Below are positions 35,152 through 44,222 of a DNA stretch of 44,222 bases, piece after piece (within the stretch, counting starts at the first letter, position 1; each line of letters starts with the position of its first letter). The DNA lies in the NCBI RefSeq assembly GCF_003258835.1, contig NZ_NPEV01000034.1, positions 1-44,222 on the forward strand. Reading direction: 5' to 3'. A model generated the notes under the pieces. The model did not search any database, had not been told where the DNA came from, and worked only from the letters and a program-made list of their open reading frames with translations. The stretch comes from Rhodobium orientis (GTDB lineage: Bacteria; Pseudomonadota; Alphaproteobacteria; Rhizobiales; Rhodobiaceae). The translations under genes and the position numbers were made by a program.

Positions 35152-36330
35152 GTGAGTGAAGGCCTGCCGCTTATGCCGACCGTGGCCGAGCGCTACGATG
35201 CGCTCGTGCGGGCCGGTGAAATCGAGCGCGACGCGGCCCAGGCCGCCCTCGTCGCCCGTTTCGACAAACTCTGCGAGGACCTCGCCGAGAGCCGCCTTGC
35301 CACCAAGAAGAGCGCGCTCGGCTGGCTGTTCGGCCGCACCGCGCCGAAGGCGTCCACGGTGCACGGGGTTTACGTATGGGGAAAGGTCGGGCGCGGCAAG
35401 ACCATGCTCATGGACCTGCTGTTCGATCTGGCTCCGGTCAAGCGCAAGCGGCGCAGCCATTTCCACGAATTCATGGCCGACATCCACGAGCGCGTCCATG
35501 CCTTCCGCAAGAAGGTCAAGGACGGCACGGTCAAGGACGCCGACCCGATCCCGCCGATCGCCGACGCCCTTGCCGAAGACACGCGGCTGCTGTGTTTCGA
35601 CGAGTTCTCCGTCACCGACATCGCCGACGCGATGATCCTGCGCCGGCTCTTCACCGAGCTGTTCGAGCGCGGCGTCATCGTCGTCGCCACCTCCAACGTC
35701 GATCCCGACGACCTCTACAAGGACGGCCTCAACCGGCAGTTCTTCGAGCCCTTCATCCCGCTCCTGAAGGAGCATGTGGACGTTGTCCGGCTCGATTCCC
35801 GCACCGACTACCGGCTGGAGATGATGTCCGGCGAGCCGATCTACTTCACGCCGCTCGGCGAGGAGGCGGATGCCGCCATGGACCATATGTGGCAGCGCCT
35901 GTCCGGCGGCGGCCACGAACGGGCCGAGCGGCTGGAGATCAAGGGCCGCTGGATCGACGTGCCGCGGGTCTCCCACGGCATCGCCCGCATCCCCTTCGCC
36001 GATCTCTGCGAACGGCCGCTCGGCGCCGCCGACTACCTGCGGCTCGCCCACGCCTACCACACGCTGTTCCTTGAGAACGTTCCGGTGCTGCCGGCGGCTA
36101 AGCGCAACGAGGCCAAGCGCTTCATCATGCTGATCGACGCGCTCTACGACGCGCGCGTCAAGCTTGTGGTCTCCGCCGCGGCGGAGCCGACCGAGCTCTA
36201 CCGCGCGGCCACCGGCACGGAAGCCTTCGAGTTCGACCGCACCGTCTCGCGCCTCATCGAGATGCGCTCGGCCGACTATATCGCGCTGCCGCACAGCACC
36301 GTCGAAGAGCCGGCCGACGCCGCTTCCTGA
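35152..36330 (+). CDS. zapE: Cell division protein ZapE (AFG1-like ATPase)
   Basis: ZapE is a P-loop ATPase associated with the Z-ring late in division; its mitochondrial relative is Afg1/Lace1. The 392-residue protein has Walker A GKVGRGKT (residues 77-84), the SHFHEFMADIHERVHAFRK helix, Walker B LLCFDEFSVTDIADAMIL and VVATSNVDPDDLYKDGLNR. The start used is GTG 35152; ATG 35173 (MPTVAERYDALV) is a credible alternative. zapE directly upstream of mdh and suc genes is a recurring order in rhizobia, so its presence here reflects conserved synteny rather than shared function. It lacks a membrane segment. Confidence 0.92.
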   Translation: MSEGLPLMPTVAERYDALVRAGEIERDAAQAALVARFDKLCEDLAESRLATKKSALGWLFGRTAPKASTVHGVYVWGKVGRGKTMLMDLLFDLAPVKRKRRSHFHEFMADIHERVHAFRKKVKDGTVKDADPIPPIADALAEDTRLLCFDEFSVTDIADAMILRRLFTELFERGVIVVATSNVDPDDLYKDGLNRQFFEPFIPLLKEHVDVVRLDSRTDYRLEMMSGEPIYFTPLGEEADAAMDHMWQRLSGGGHERAERLEIKGRWIDVPRVSHGIARIPFADLCERPLGAADYLRLAHAYHTLFLENVPVLPAAKRNEAKRFIMLIDALYDARVKLVVSAAAEPTELYRAATGTEAFEFDRTVSRLIEMRSADYIALPHSTVEEPADAAS

Positions 36331-36504
36331 TACGGAAGGCCGCGCTCCCGACCCTGCGCCCGCCCGCCGCCGCGCCCGTTCTAAAAATAAGAAAAACGGA
36401 ATATTCATCGAATGGACATGGAACCGCCGCCGGCCCATGATTCTTTCGTTATTTTGCCGCGTCTTCACTTGAACCGACTGCCCATTCGGAGTAGGGACAC
36501 CTGA

Positions 36505-37518
<1,014 letters not shown>

Positions 37519-37569
37519 CGGGTTTTTCGTAAATAAAGAGAACACACTTCCGCAAGAGGGAGCGAACGG

Positions 37570-38769
37570 ATGAATATCCACGAATACCAGGCCAAGGCCC
37601 TGTTGAAGGGGTTTGGGGCGCCGGTGGCAAGCGGCGTGCCGATCTTTACGCCCGGTGAGGCGGAGGCCGCCGCCAAGACGCTGGGCGGCCCGCTCTGGGT
37701 GGTGAAGAGCCAGATCCACGCCGGCGGCCGCGGCAAGGGCAAGTTCAAGGAAGCCACCGCCGGCGACAAGGGCGGTGTGCGCCTCGCCAAGTCGGTCGAG
37801 GAGGTCAGGGAATTCGCCGGCCAGATGCTCGGCGCGACGCTGGTGACCAAGCAGACCGGCCCGGCCGGCAAGGTCGTCAACCGCCTCTATATCGAGGACG
37901 GCGCCGACATCGCCACCGAGCTCTACCTGTCGCTGCTCGTCGACCGCACCGTCGGCCGCGTTGCCTTCGTCGCCTCGACGGAAGGCGGCATGGACATCGA
38001 GACCGTCGCGGAAGAAACCCCGGACAAGATCCACACCATCCCGATCGACCCGCAAGCCGGCGTCACCGACGCCGATGCCGAAAAGGTCGCCGACGCACTC
38101 GGCCTCGAGGGCGTCGCCAAGGATGAGGGCAAGGAGCTTGCCGGCATCCTCTACAAGGCCTTCACCGAGAAGGACATGAGCCTTCTGGAGATCAACCCGC
38201 TGATCGTCATGAAGGACGGCCATGTGCGGGTGCTCGACGCCAAGGTCTCCTTCGACGGCAACGCGCTGTTCCGCCATGACGACGTCATGGAGCTGCGCGA
38301 CCTCACCGAGGAGGACGACAAGGAGATCGAGGCCTCCAAGCACGATCTCGCCTATGTCGCCCTTGAGGGCAATATCGGCTGCATGGTCAACGGCGCCGGC
38401 CTTGCCATGGCGACCATGGACATCATCAAGCTCTACGGCGCCGAGCCGGCGAACTTCCTCGATGTCGGCGGCGGCGCCTCGGCCGAAAAGGTCACCGCGG
38501 CCTTCAAGATCATCACCGCCGATCCCAACGTGAAGGGCATCCTCGTCAACATCTTCGGCGGCATCATGCGCTGCGACGTGATCGCCGAGGGCGTCATCAA
38601 GGCGGTCAAGGAAGTCGGCCTCAAGGTGCCGCTGGTTGTGCGCCTGGAAGGCACCAACGTGGAAAAGGGCAAGGAGATCCTCAACGGCTCCGGCCTCGAC
38701 GTCATCGCCGCCGACGACCTCGACGACGCGGCAAAGAAAATCGTCAAAGCCGTGGAGGGGACTGCGTAA
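37570..38769 (+). CDS. sucC: Succinyl-CoA synthetase (ADP-forming) beta subunit
   Basis: SucC pairs with SucD to convert succinyl-CoA to succinate with formation of ATP or GTP. The 399-residue chain has the ATP-grasp start [19 protein letters not shown], the [17 protein letters not shown] segment, and [11 protein letters not shown]. The C-terminal CoA-ligase fold contains [16 protein letters not shown] strong GAGGGAG precedes ATG 37570. Its TAA shares a base with the sucD ATG, so translation is coupled. Confidence 0.97.
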   Translation: MNIHEYQAKALLKGFGAPVASGVPIFTPGEAEAAAKTLGGPLWVVKSQIHAGGRGKGKFKEATAGDKGGVRLAKSVEEVREFAGQMLGATLVTKQTGPAGKVVNRLYIEDGADIATELYLSLLVDRTVGRVAFVASTEGGMDIETVAEETPDKIHTIPIDPQAGVTDADAEKVADALGLEGVAKDEGKELAGILYKAFTEKDMSLLEINPLIVMKDGHVRVLDAKVSFDGNALFRHDDVMELRDLTEEDDKEIEASKHDLAYVALEGNIGCMVNGAGLAMATMDIIKLYGAEPANFLDVGGGASAEKVTAAFKIITADPNVKGILVNIFGGIMRCDVIAEGVIKAVKEVGLKVPLVVRLEGTNVEKGKEILNGSGLDVIAADDLDDAAKKIVKAVEGTA

Positions 38770-39674
38770 TGTCCATTCTCGTCGACAAGAACACCAAGGT
38801 CCTGGTCCAGGGCCTGACCGGCAAGACCGGCACCTTCCACACCGAGCAGGCGCTTGCCTATTACGGCACCCAGATGGTCGGCGGCATCCACCCCAAGAAG
38901 GGTGGCCAGACCTGGGGCGGCGTAGAGGGCGGCGCCGAGCTGCCGATCTTCGCCTCCGTTGCCGAGGGCAAGGAGGCGACCGGCGCCAACGCCTCGGTCG
39001 TCTACGTCCCGCCGGCAGGCGCCGGCGCCGCGATCATCGAGGCCATCGAGGCGGAAATCCCGCTCATCGTCTGCATCACCGAGGGCATCCCGGTGATGGA
39101 CATGGTCAAGGTCAAGGCGCGGCTCGACAAGTCCAGCTCGCGGCTCCTCGGCCCGAACTGCCCGGGCGTCCTGACGCCGGAAGAGTGCAAGATCGGCATC
39201 ATGCCGGGCTCGATCTTCAAGAAGGGCAATGTCGGCATCGTCTCGCGCTCCGGCACGCTGACCTACGAGGCGGTGTTCCAGACCACCAATGAGGGCCTCG
39301 GCCAGACCACGGCCGTCGGCATCGGCGGCGACCCGGTCAAGGGCACCGAGTTCATCGACATGCTGGAGATGTTCCTCGCCGACGAGGCGACCGAATCCAT
39401 CGTCATGATCGGCGAGATCGGCGGCTCGGCCGAAGAGGACGCCGCCCAGTTCATCGCCGACGAGGCCAAGAAGGGCCGCAAGAAGCCGATGGTCGGCTTC
39501 ATCGCCGGCCGCACGGCGCCCCCGGGCCGCACCATGGGCCATGCCGGCGCCGTCATTTCCGGCGGCAAGGGCGGTGCGGAAGACAAGATCGCGGCAATGG
39601 AGGCGGCCGGCATCCGCGTCTCCCCGTCGCCCGCCCAGCTCGGCACGACGCTGGTCGAGCTCTTGAAAGGCTAA
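38769..39674 (+). CDS. sucD: Succinyl-CoA synthetase (ADP-forming) alpha subunit
   Basis: The alpha subunit carries the CoA-binding domain and the phosphohistidine. The 301-residue chain shows [38 protein letters not shown], the [20 protein letters not shown] segment, and the histidine region [20 protein letters not shown] with the phosphorylated His in MGHAGAV. The ending is typical of the family. It overlaps sucC by one base and is followed by an A-rich stretch and a strong hairpin before sucA. Confidence 0.97.
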   Translation: MSILVDKNTKVLVQGLTGKTGTFHTEQALAYYGTQMVGGIHPKKGGQTWGGVEGGAELPIFASVAEGKEATGANASVVYVPPAGAGAAIIEAIEAEIPLIVCITEGIPVMDMVKVKARLDKSSSRLLGPNCPGVLTPEECKIGIMPGSIFKKGNVGIVSRSGTLTYEAVFQTTNEGLGQTTAVGIGGDPVKGTEFIDMLEMFLADEATESIVMIGEIGGSAEEDAAQFIADEAKKGRKKPMVGFIAGRTAPPGRTMGHAGAVISGGKGGAEDKIAAMEAAGIRVSPSPAQLGTTLVELLKG

Positions 39675-39686
39675 AAAAAACAACGC

Positions 39687-39715
39687 GCCGGGCTTTTTCA
39701 AAAGAAAAGCCCGGC
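39687..39715. other. Strong hairpin between sucD and sucA
   Basis: GCCGGGCTTTT (39687-39697) pairs perfectly with AAAAGCCCGGC (39705-39715) over 11 bp, loop TCAAAAG. The + strand has A8 just after the sucD stop and no T run after the stem; read on the minus strand a T8 run follows. On the + strand it is more likely an mRNA processing or 3'-end stabilising structure that sets the sucCD to sucAB ratio than a simple terminator. Confidence 0.6.
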
Positions 39716-39809
39716 CATATACCAAATGTCTAGGATTGTTCCAGGAAACTGCCGGACCGCCATCTGGTCCGGAGCGGACGTCCGGGGCAGGAGGCAACTC
39801 AAGGAGGGA

Positions 39810-39830
39810 GACGCGGCATGGGGCCGCGTC
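39810..39830 (+). promoter_or_regulatory. Hairpin with AUG in its loop after a strong ribosome-binding site, upstream of sucA
   Basis: AAGGAGGGAG (39801-39810) is the best Shine-Dalgarno sequence in the region. It is followed by GACGCGGC (39810-39817), loop ATGGG, and GCCGCGTC (39823-39830), an 8-bp perfect stem. The ATG in the loop (39818) opens a frame different from sucA, while the sucA ATG at 39867 has only a weak site. A second 7-bp stem lies upstream (39752-39772). This may regulate sucA translation. Confidence 0.45.
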
Positions 39831-39866
39831 ATCTAGCATACGGAGCGGGCACTCCCCGCATCAGCC

Positions 39867-42848
39867 ATGGCACGCCAGGACGCGAACAAGGCCTTCGCAC
39901 AGACGTCGTTTCTCTATGGCGGCAACGCCGCCTATCTGGAAGATCTTTACGCCCGCTATCAGGAAGAGCCCGCAACGCTCGACGATGCCTGGCAGGATTT
40001 CTTCGAAGACCTCAAGGACGAGCGCCAGAACGTCCTGAAGGAGGCCAAGGGCGCTTCCTGGAAACGGGGCGACTGGCCGGTGCCGCTGAACGGCGAGCTG
40101 GTCTCGGCCCTCGATGGCGACTGGGCGCCGGCCCAGCAACGCATCGAGACCAAGGTCAAGGAAGCGGCGCAGAAACGCGGCGTGGAGCTGAGCGACGCCG
40201 ACGTCTACCAGACGACGCGCGATTCCATCCGCGCCCTGATGATGATCCGCGCCTACCGCATCCGCGGCCATCTCCACGCCGACCTCGATCCCCTCGGCCT
40301 CCAGGTCCGGCCCGACCACGAGGAGCTCGACCCGCGCTCCTACGGGCTGATGGAGGAGGACTGGGACCGTAAGATCTTCCTCGACTACGTGCTCGGCCTG
40401 GAGTTCGCCAACGTCCGCGAGATGATGGCGATCCTGAAGCGCACCTACTGCTCGACCTTCGCCGTCGAATTCATGCACATCTCCGTGCCGGAGCAGAAGG
40501 GCTGGATCCAGGAGCGCATCGAGGGCCCGGACAAGGGCGTCGCCTTCACCGACATGGGCAAGGTGGCGATCCTCAACAAGCTGATCGAGGCCGAAGGCTT
40601 CGAGCGCTTCATCGACGTCAAATACACCGGCACCAAGCGCTTCGGCCTCGACGGCGGCGAATCCGTCGTCCCGGCGCTGGAGCAGATCATTAAGCGCGGC
40701 GGCCATCTCGGCGTGCGCGAGATCGTCCTCGGCATGGCCCACCGCGGCCGCCTCAATGTGCTGGCCCAGGTCATGGGCAAGCCGCACCGGGCGATCTTCC
40801 ACGAGTTCAAGGGCGGCTCGATCCATCCCGACGACGTCGAGGGGTCCGGCGACGTCAAGTACCACCTCGGCGCCTCCTCGGACCGCGAGTTCGACGGCAA
40901 CCGGGTCCACCTGTCGCTGACCGCCAACCCCTCGCACCTTGAGATCGTCGATCCGGTGGTGCTCGGCAAGGTCCGCGCCAAGCAGGACCAGTACGCCGAC
41001 CAGCCGCGCGGCGAGACCGTGCCGCTGGAGCAGCGCGCCCGCGTCATGCCGCTCCTCATCCATGGCGATGCGGCCTTCGCCGGTCAGGGCGTGGTGCCGG
41101 AATCCCTCGGCCTCTCGGCCCTCAAGGGCCACCGCACCGCCGGCTCGATCCACGTCATCATCAACAACCAGATCGGCTTCACCACCAACCCGCGCTTCTC
41201 GCGCTCCTCGCCCTATCCCTCGGACGTGGCGAAGATGGTCGAGGCGCCGATCTTCCACGTCAACGGCGACGATCCGGAGGCGGTCGTCTACGCCGCCAAG
41301 GTGGCGACGGAATTCCGCCAGCTCTTCAAGAAGCCGGTCGTCATCGACGTGTTCTGCTATCGCCGGCACGGTCACAACGAGGGCGACGAGCCGTCCTTCA
41401 CCCAGCCGATCATGTACCAGAAGATCCGCGAGCATCCGCGGACCACGGACATCTATGCCGAAAAGCTGGTCTCCGAAGGCCTCGTCACCCCCGAAGAGGT
41501 CGAGGGCATGCGCACCCATTGGCGCGAGCACCTTGACGCCGAGTTCGAGGCCGGCAGCTCCTACAGGCCCAACAAGGCCGACTGGCTCGACGGCCGCTGG
41601 ACCGGCATCAAGCAGGCCCAGGCGATCGACGATCCGCGCCGCGGCAAGACCGGCGTCGTCAAGGATGAGCTGCGCGAGATCGGCGAGGCGATCACCACCA
41701 TCCCCGAGGGCTTCAAGGCCCATCGCACCATCCAGCGGTTCCTGGGCAACCGCCGCAAGGCTCTGGAATCCGGCGAGAACATCGACTGGGCGACGGCCGA
41801 GGCCCTGGCCTTTGCCTCGCTCGTCAAGGAAGGCCACCCGGTGCGCCTCTCCGGCCAGGATGTGGAGCGCGGCACCTTCTCCCAACGCCATTCGGTGATC
41901 TACGACCAGGAGACCGAGGAGCGCTACAGCCCGCTGTCCGCCTTCGACGAGGGCGGCGCCCGCTACGAGGTCATCAACTCGATGCTTTCTGAGGAGGCGG
42001 TGCTCGGCTTCGAATACGGCTACTCGCTGGCCGAGCCGAATGCGCTCGCCCTGTGGGAGGCCCAGTTCGGCGACTTCGCCAACGGCGCCCAGGTCGTCAT
42101 CGACCAGTTCCTGTCGTCGGGCGAGCGCAAATGGCTGCGCATGTCGGGCCTCACCCTGCTGTTGCCGCACGGCTACGAGGGCCAGGGTCCGGAGCATTCG
42201 TCGGCCCGCCTGGAGCGCTATCTGCAGCTTTGCGCGGAAGACAACATGCAGGTCGCCGCCTGCACCACGCCGGCCAACTACTTCCACATCCTGCGCCGCC
42301 AGCTCAATCGCGACTTCCGCAAGCCGCTGGTGCTGATGACGCCGAAGTCGCTGCTGCGCCACAAGCGCTGCGTGTCGCGGCTCGACGAGATGGCCGACGA
42401 TTCCACCTTCCATCGCTTGCTTTGGGACGACGCCGAGCTGCGTCCGGGCGAGACGGTCAAGCTCGCCGCCGACGACAAGATCCGCCGCGTCGTGCTCTCC
42501 TCCGGCAAGGTCTATTACGACCTCTTTGAGGAGCGCGAGCGCCGCGACATCGACGACGTCTACCTGTTGCGCATCGAGCAGCTCTATCCGTTCCCGACCA
42601 AGGCGCTGTTGCAGGAGCTGTCCCGCTTCCCGCAGGCCGAGGTGATCTGGTGCCAGGAAGAGCCCAAGAACATGGGCTCCTGGTATTTCATCCAGCCCTA
42701 TGTGGAATGGGTTTTGAGCCAGATCGATGCCAAGCATCCGCGGCCGCGCTATGTCGGCCGTGCGGCATCCGCTGCGACCGCCACCGGCCTGATGTCCAAG
42801 CATCTGGCCCAGCTCCAGGCATTCCTTGACGAGGCTTTTGCGGAATAG
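39867..42848 (+). CDS. sucA: 2-oxoglutarate dehydrogenase E1 component
   Basis: SucA is the thiamine-diphosphate-dependent E1 of the 2-oxoglutarate dehydrogenase complex. The 993-residue protein has the N-terminal E2-binding helix (SFLYGGNAAYLEDLYARY), the substrate and cofactor region with GMAHRGRLNVLAQVMGKPH, the HLSLTANPSHLEIVDPV segment, the Mg-ThDP part IIINNQIGFTTNP-like sequence at about residues 430-445, and the C-terminal transketolase-like domain with LLPHGYEGQGPEHSSARLER. ATG 39867 is the only sensible start because an in-frame TAG lies at 39834. Length is normal for the order. Confidence 0.97.
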   Translation: MARQDANKAFAQTSFLYGGNAAYLEDLYARYQEEPATLDDAWQDFFEDLKDERQNVLKEAKGASWKRGDWPVPLNGELVSALDGDWAPAQQRIETKVKEAAQKRGVELSDADVYQTTRDSIRALMMIRAYRIRGHLHADLDPLGLQVRPDHEELDPRSYGLMEEDWDRKIFLDYVLGLEFANVREMMAILKRTYCSTFAVEFMHISVPEQKGWIQERIEGPDKGVAFTDMGKVAILNKLIEAEGFERFIDVKYTGTKRFGLDGGESVVPALEQIIKRGGHLGVREIVLGMAHRGRLNVLAQVMGKPHRAIFHEFKGGSIHPDDVEGSGDVKYHLGASSDREFDGNRVHLSLTANPSHLEIVDPVVLGKVRAKQDQYADQPRGETVPLEQRARVMPLLIHGDAAFAGQGVVPESLGLSALKGHRTAGSIHVIINNQIGFTTNPRFSRSSPYPSDVAKMVEAPIFHVNGDDPEAVVYAAKVATEFRQLFKKPVVIDVFCYRRHGHNEGDEPSFTQPIMYQKIREHPRTTDIYAEKLVSEGLVTPEEVEGMRTHWREHLDAEFEAGSSYRPNKADWLDGRWTGIKQAQAIDDPRRGKTGVVKDELREIGEAITTIPEGFKAHRTIQRFLGNRRKALESGENIDWATAEALAFASLVKEGHPVRLSGQDVERGTFSQRHSVIYDQETEERYSPLSAFDEGGARYEVINSMLSEEAVLGFEYGYSLAEPNALALWEAQFGDFANGAQVVIDQFLSSGERKWLRMSGLTLLLPHGYEGQGPEHSSARLERYLQLCAEDNMQVAACTTPANYFHILRRQLNRDFRKPLVLMTPKSLLRHKRCVSRLDEMADDSTFHRLLWDDAELRPGETVKLAADDKIRRVVLSSGKVYYDLFEERERRDIDDVYLLRIEQLYPFPTKALLQELSRFPQAEVIWCQEEPKNMGSWYFIQPYVEWVLSQIDAKHPRPRYVGRAASAATATGLMSKHLAQLQAFLDEAFAE

Positions 42849-42908
42849 CGCGGCAGCCGCTGAATTCTGCCGACGCGACCCTCACCGAAGAAAAGAGACG
42901 AGACGAAA

Positions 42909-44183
42909 ATGGCCACCGAAATCCGCGTACCGACCCTCGGCGAATCGGTCACCGAAGCGACCATTGCCCAGTGGTTCAAGAAACCCGGCGACGCGATTTC
43001 CGTCGACGAGCCGCTGGTCGAGCTTGAGACCGACAAGGTGACGATCGAGGTGCCGGCGCCGTCCGCCGGCGTCCTCGGCGAGATCCTCGTCACTGACGGC
43101 GAGACCGTCGAGGTCGGCGCGCTCCTCGGCACCATCGGCGAGGGCGACGGCGCTGCGGCCAAGGAAAAGCCGGCCGACAAGAAGGCCGAGGCCTCGAAGG
43201 CCAAGGAACCGGAAAAGAAGGCCGAGCCTGCCAAGGACGACGGCGAGGATGGCGGCAAGGACGGCACCATGCCGCCGTCGCCGGCCGCCAAGAAGCTGAT
43301 GGAGGAAAAGGGCCTGTCCGCGTCCGACGTGGAAGGCTCCGGCAAGCGCGGCCAGATCCTGAAGGAAGACGTGCTTGCCGCCGCCGACAAGCCGGCCAAG
43401 TCCGCGCCATCGTCGGCGCCGCAGACCAGCGCCCCTGCGCCGCAGCCGGTTTCCCTTCGCGTCACCCCGCCGGAGGACGACGAGGCCCGCGAGGAGCGGG
43501 TGCGCATGACCAAGCTGCGCCAGACCATCGCCCGGCGCCTCAAGGACGCCCAGAACACGGCCGCCATGCTGACCACCTTCAACGAGGTCGACATGGCCCC
43601 GGTGATGGCGCTCCGCAAGGAATACAAGGACCTCTTTGAGAAGAAGCACGGCGTCAAGCTCGGCTTCATGGGTTTCTTCGTGAAGGCCGTCTGCCATGCC
43701 CTGAAGGAGATCCCGGCCGTCAACGGCGAGATCGACGGCACGGATCTGGTCTACAAGAACTACTACCACGTCGGCGTTGCCGTCGGCACGGACAAGGGCC
43801 TGGTGGTCCCGGTGGTGCGCGACGCCGACCGGCTGTCGATCGCCGGCATCGAGCAGTCCATCGGCGATTTCGGCCGCCGCGCCAGAGACGGCAAGCTCGG
43901 CATCGAGGACATGCAGGGCGGCACCTTCACCATCTCCAATGGCGGCGTCTACGGCTCGCTGATGTCCACCCCGATCCTCAACGCGCCGCAGTCCGGCATC
44001 CTCGGCATGCACAAGATCCAGGAGCGGCCGATGGTCGTCGGCGGCCAGGTCGTGGTGCGGCCGATGATGTACCTGGCGCTCTCCTACGACCACCGCATCG
44101 TCGACGGCAAGGAAGCCGTCACCTTCCTGGTGCGGGTCAAGGAATCCATCGAGGATCCGCAGCGCCTGATCCTCGACCTCTAG
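42909..44183 (+). CDS. sucB: 2-oxoglutarate dehydrogenase E2 (dihydrolipoyllysine succinyltransferase)
   Basis: SucB is the core of the same complex and transfers succinyl groups to CoA. The 424-residue protein has one lipoyl domain (residues 1-77, lipoylated K43 in [12 protein letters not shown]), a Lys/Ala/Pro/Glu-rich linker (about 80-120), and a peripheral subunit-binding domain (about 122-160, [19 protein letters not shown]). A second Ala/Pro linker and the catalytic domain (about 190-424) follow, with H395 and D399 in [14 protein letters not shown]. It lies 60 bases after sucA. The gene is complete; lpd (E3) probably follows beyond the window. Confidence 0.97.
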   Translation: MATEIRVPTLGESVTEATIAQWFKKPGDAISVDEPLVELETDKVTIEVPAPSAGVLGEILVTDGETVEVGALLGTIGEGDGAAAKEKPADKKAEASKAKEPEKKAEPAKDDGEDGGKDGTMPPSPAAKKLMEEKGLSASDVEGSGKRGQILKEDVLAAADKPAKSAPSSAPQTSAPAPQPVSLRVTPPEDDEAREERVRMTKLRQTIARRLKDAQNTAAMLTTFNEVDMAPVMALRKEYKDLFEKKHGVKLGFMGFFVKAVCHALKEIPAVNGEIDGTDLVYKNYYHVGVAVGTDKGLVVPVVRDADRLSIAGIEQSIGDFGRRARDGKLGIEDMQGGTFTISNGGVYGSLMSTPILNAPQSGILGMHKIQERPMVVGGQVVVRPMMYLALSYDHRIVDGKEAVTFLVRVKESIEDPQRLILDL

Positions 44184-44191
44184 ACCCTGCC

Positions 44192-44219
44192 GGCGCGGCG
44201 CGACATTCGCCGCCGCGCC
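44192..44219 (+). other. GC-rich hairpin after sucB
   Basis: GGCGCGGCG (44192-44200) pairs perfectly with CGCCGCGCC (44211-44219) over 9 bp, loop CGACATTCGC. It starts 9 bases after the sucB stop. The window ends three bases later, so a T run cannot be checked; it could be a terminator or an intercistronic structure. Confidence 0.4.
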
Positions 44220-44222
44220 GCC

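Noticed and set aside
39818-40372. A 184-residue protein starting at the loop ATG upstream of sucA
   Set aside because: Most of it runs out of frame through conserved sucA codons and its sequence is Arg/Pro-rich low complexity. The start signal is kept as a finding, but the full-length product is not credible.

Overview
The window is GC-rich chromosomal DNA from an alphaproteobacterium, most likely of the order Hyphomicrobiales (Rhizobiales). The reasoning is gene order and gene content. The run tsaB-rimI-fur/mur-plsC-miaB-phoH-ybeY-corC-lnt-PraR/PhrR-type regulator-metK-trmB, followed by rimP-nusA-ylxR-infB-rbfA-truB-rpsO-pnp, then kdsB/pheA, a membrane-anchored cytochrome c, and zapE-mdh-sucCD-sucAB, is the arrangement known from rhizobia and Brucella relatives. 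Genus cannot be decided by reading. No transposase, integrase, phage gene, tRNA, rRNA or CRISPR array is visible; this is conserved core chromosome.

Layout. 1-800: the 3' end of a probable EAL-domain gene and a RutE/HadB-type nitroreductase. 898-7778: tRNA modification (tsaB, miaB), protein acetylation (rimI), metal regulation (fur/mur), phospholipid synthesis (plsC) and RNA processing (phoH, ybeY), tightly packed with 4-base overlaps from miaB through corC. 7836-12255: lnt, a small XRE regulator, metK and trmB, with a nested inverted repeat just before metK and a palindromic repeat after it. 12256-22694: the transcription/translation block rimP-nusA-ylxR/ylxQ fusion-infB-rbfA-truB-rpsO-pnp. 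It opens with a terminator/antiterminator-like leader and closes with a clear intrinsic terminator; a 12-bp stem lies between rpsO and pnp. 22695-24638: a repeat-rich intergenic region and the leftward kdsB-pheA pair. 24845-25645: a c-type cytochrome with a long acidic tail. 25882-34391: a Yej-type peptide ABC transporter operon with two substrate-binding proteins, ending in a MoeB-like E1 enzyme. 34497-34957: a small secreted protein preceded by a perfect CtrA-type site. 35152-44183: zapE and the TCA-cycle genes mdh, sucC, sucD, sucA and sucB; lpd would be expected just beyond the window.

How the genes fit together. The first half supplies ribosome biogenesis, tRNA modification, transcription elongation and RNA turnover, with probable RNA-level control at rimP and pnp. 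The right end encodes consecutive TCA steps (2-oxoglutarate to succinyl-CoA to succinate, and malate to oxaloacetate). I found no convincing new multigene system. The points most worth a second look are the nested hairpin before metK, the rimP leader, the CtrA-type site before the unknown secreted protein, the acidic repeat tail on the cytochrome, the repeat families, and a ribosome-binding site with its own AUG in a hairpin upstream of sucA.
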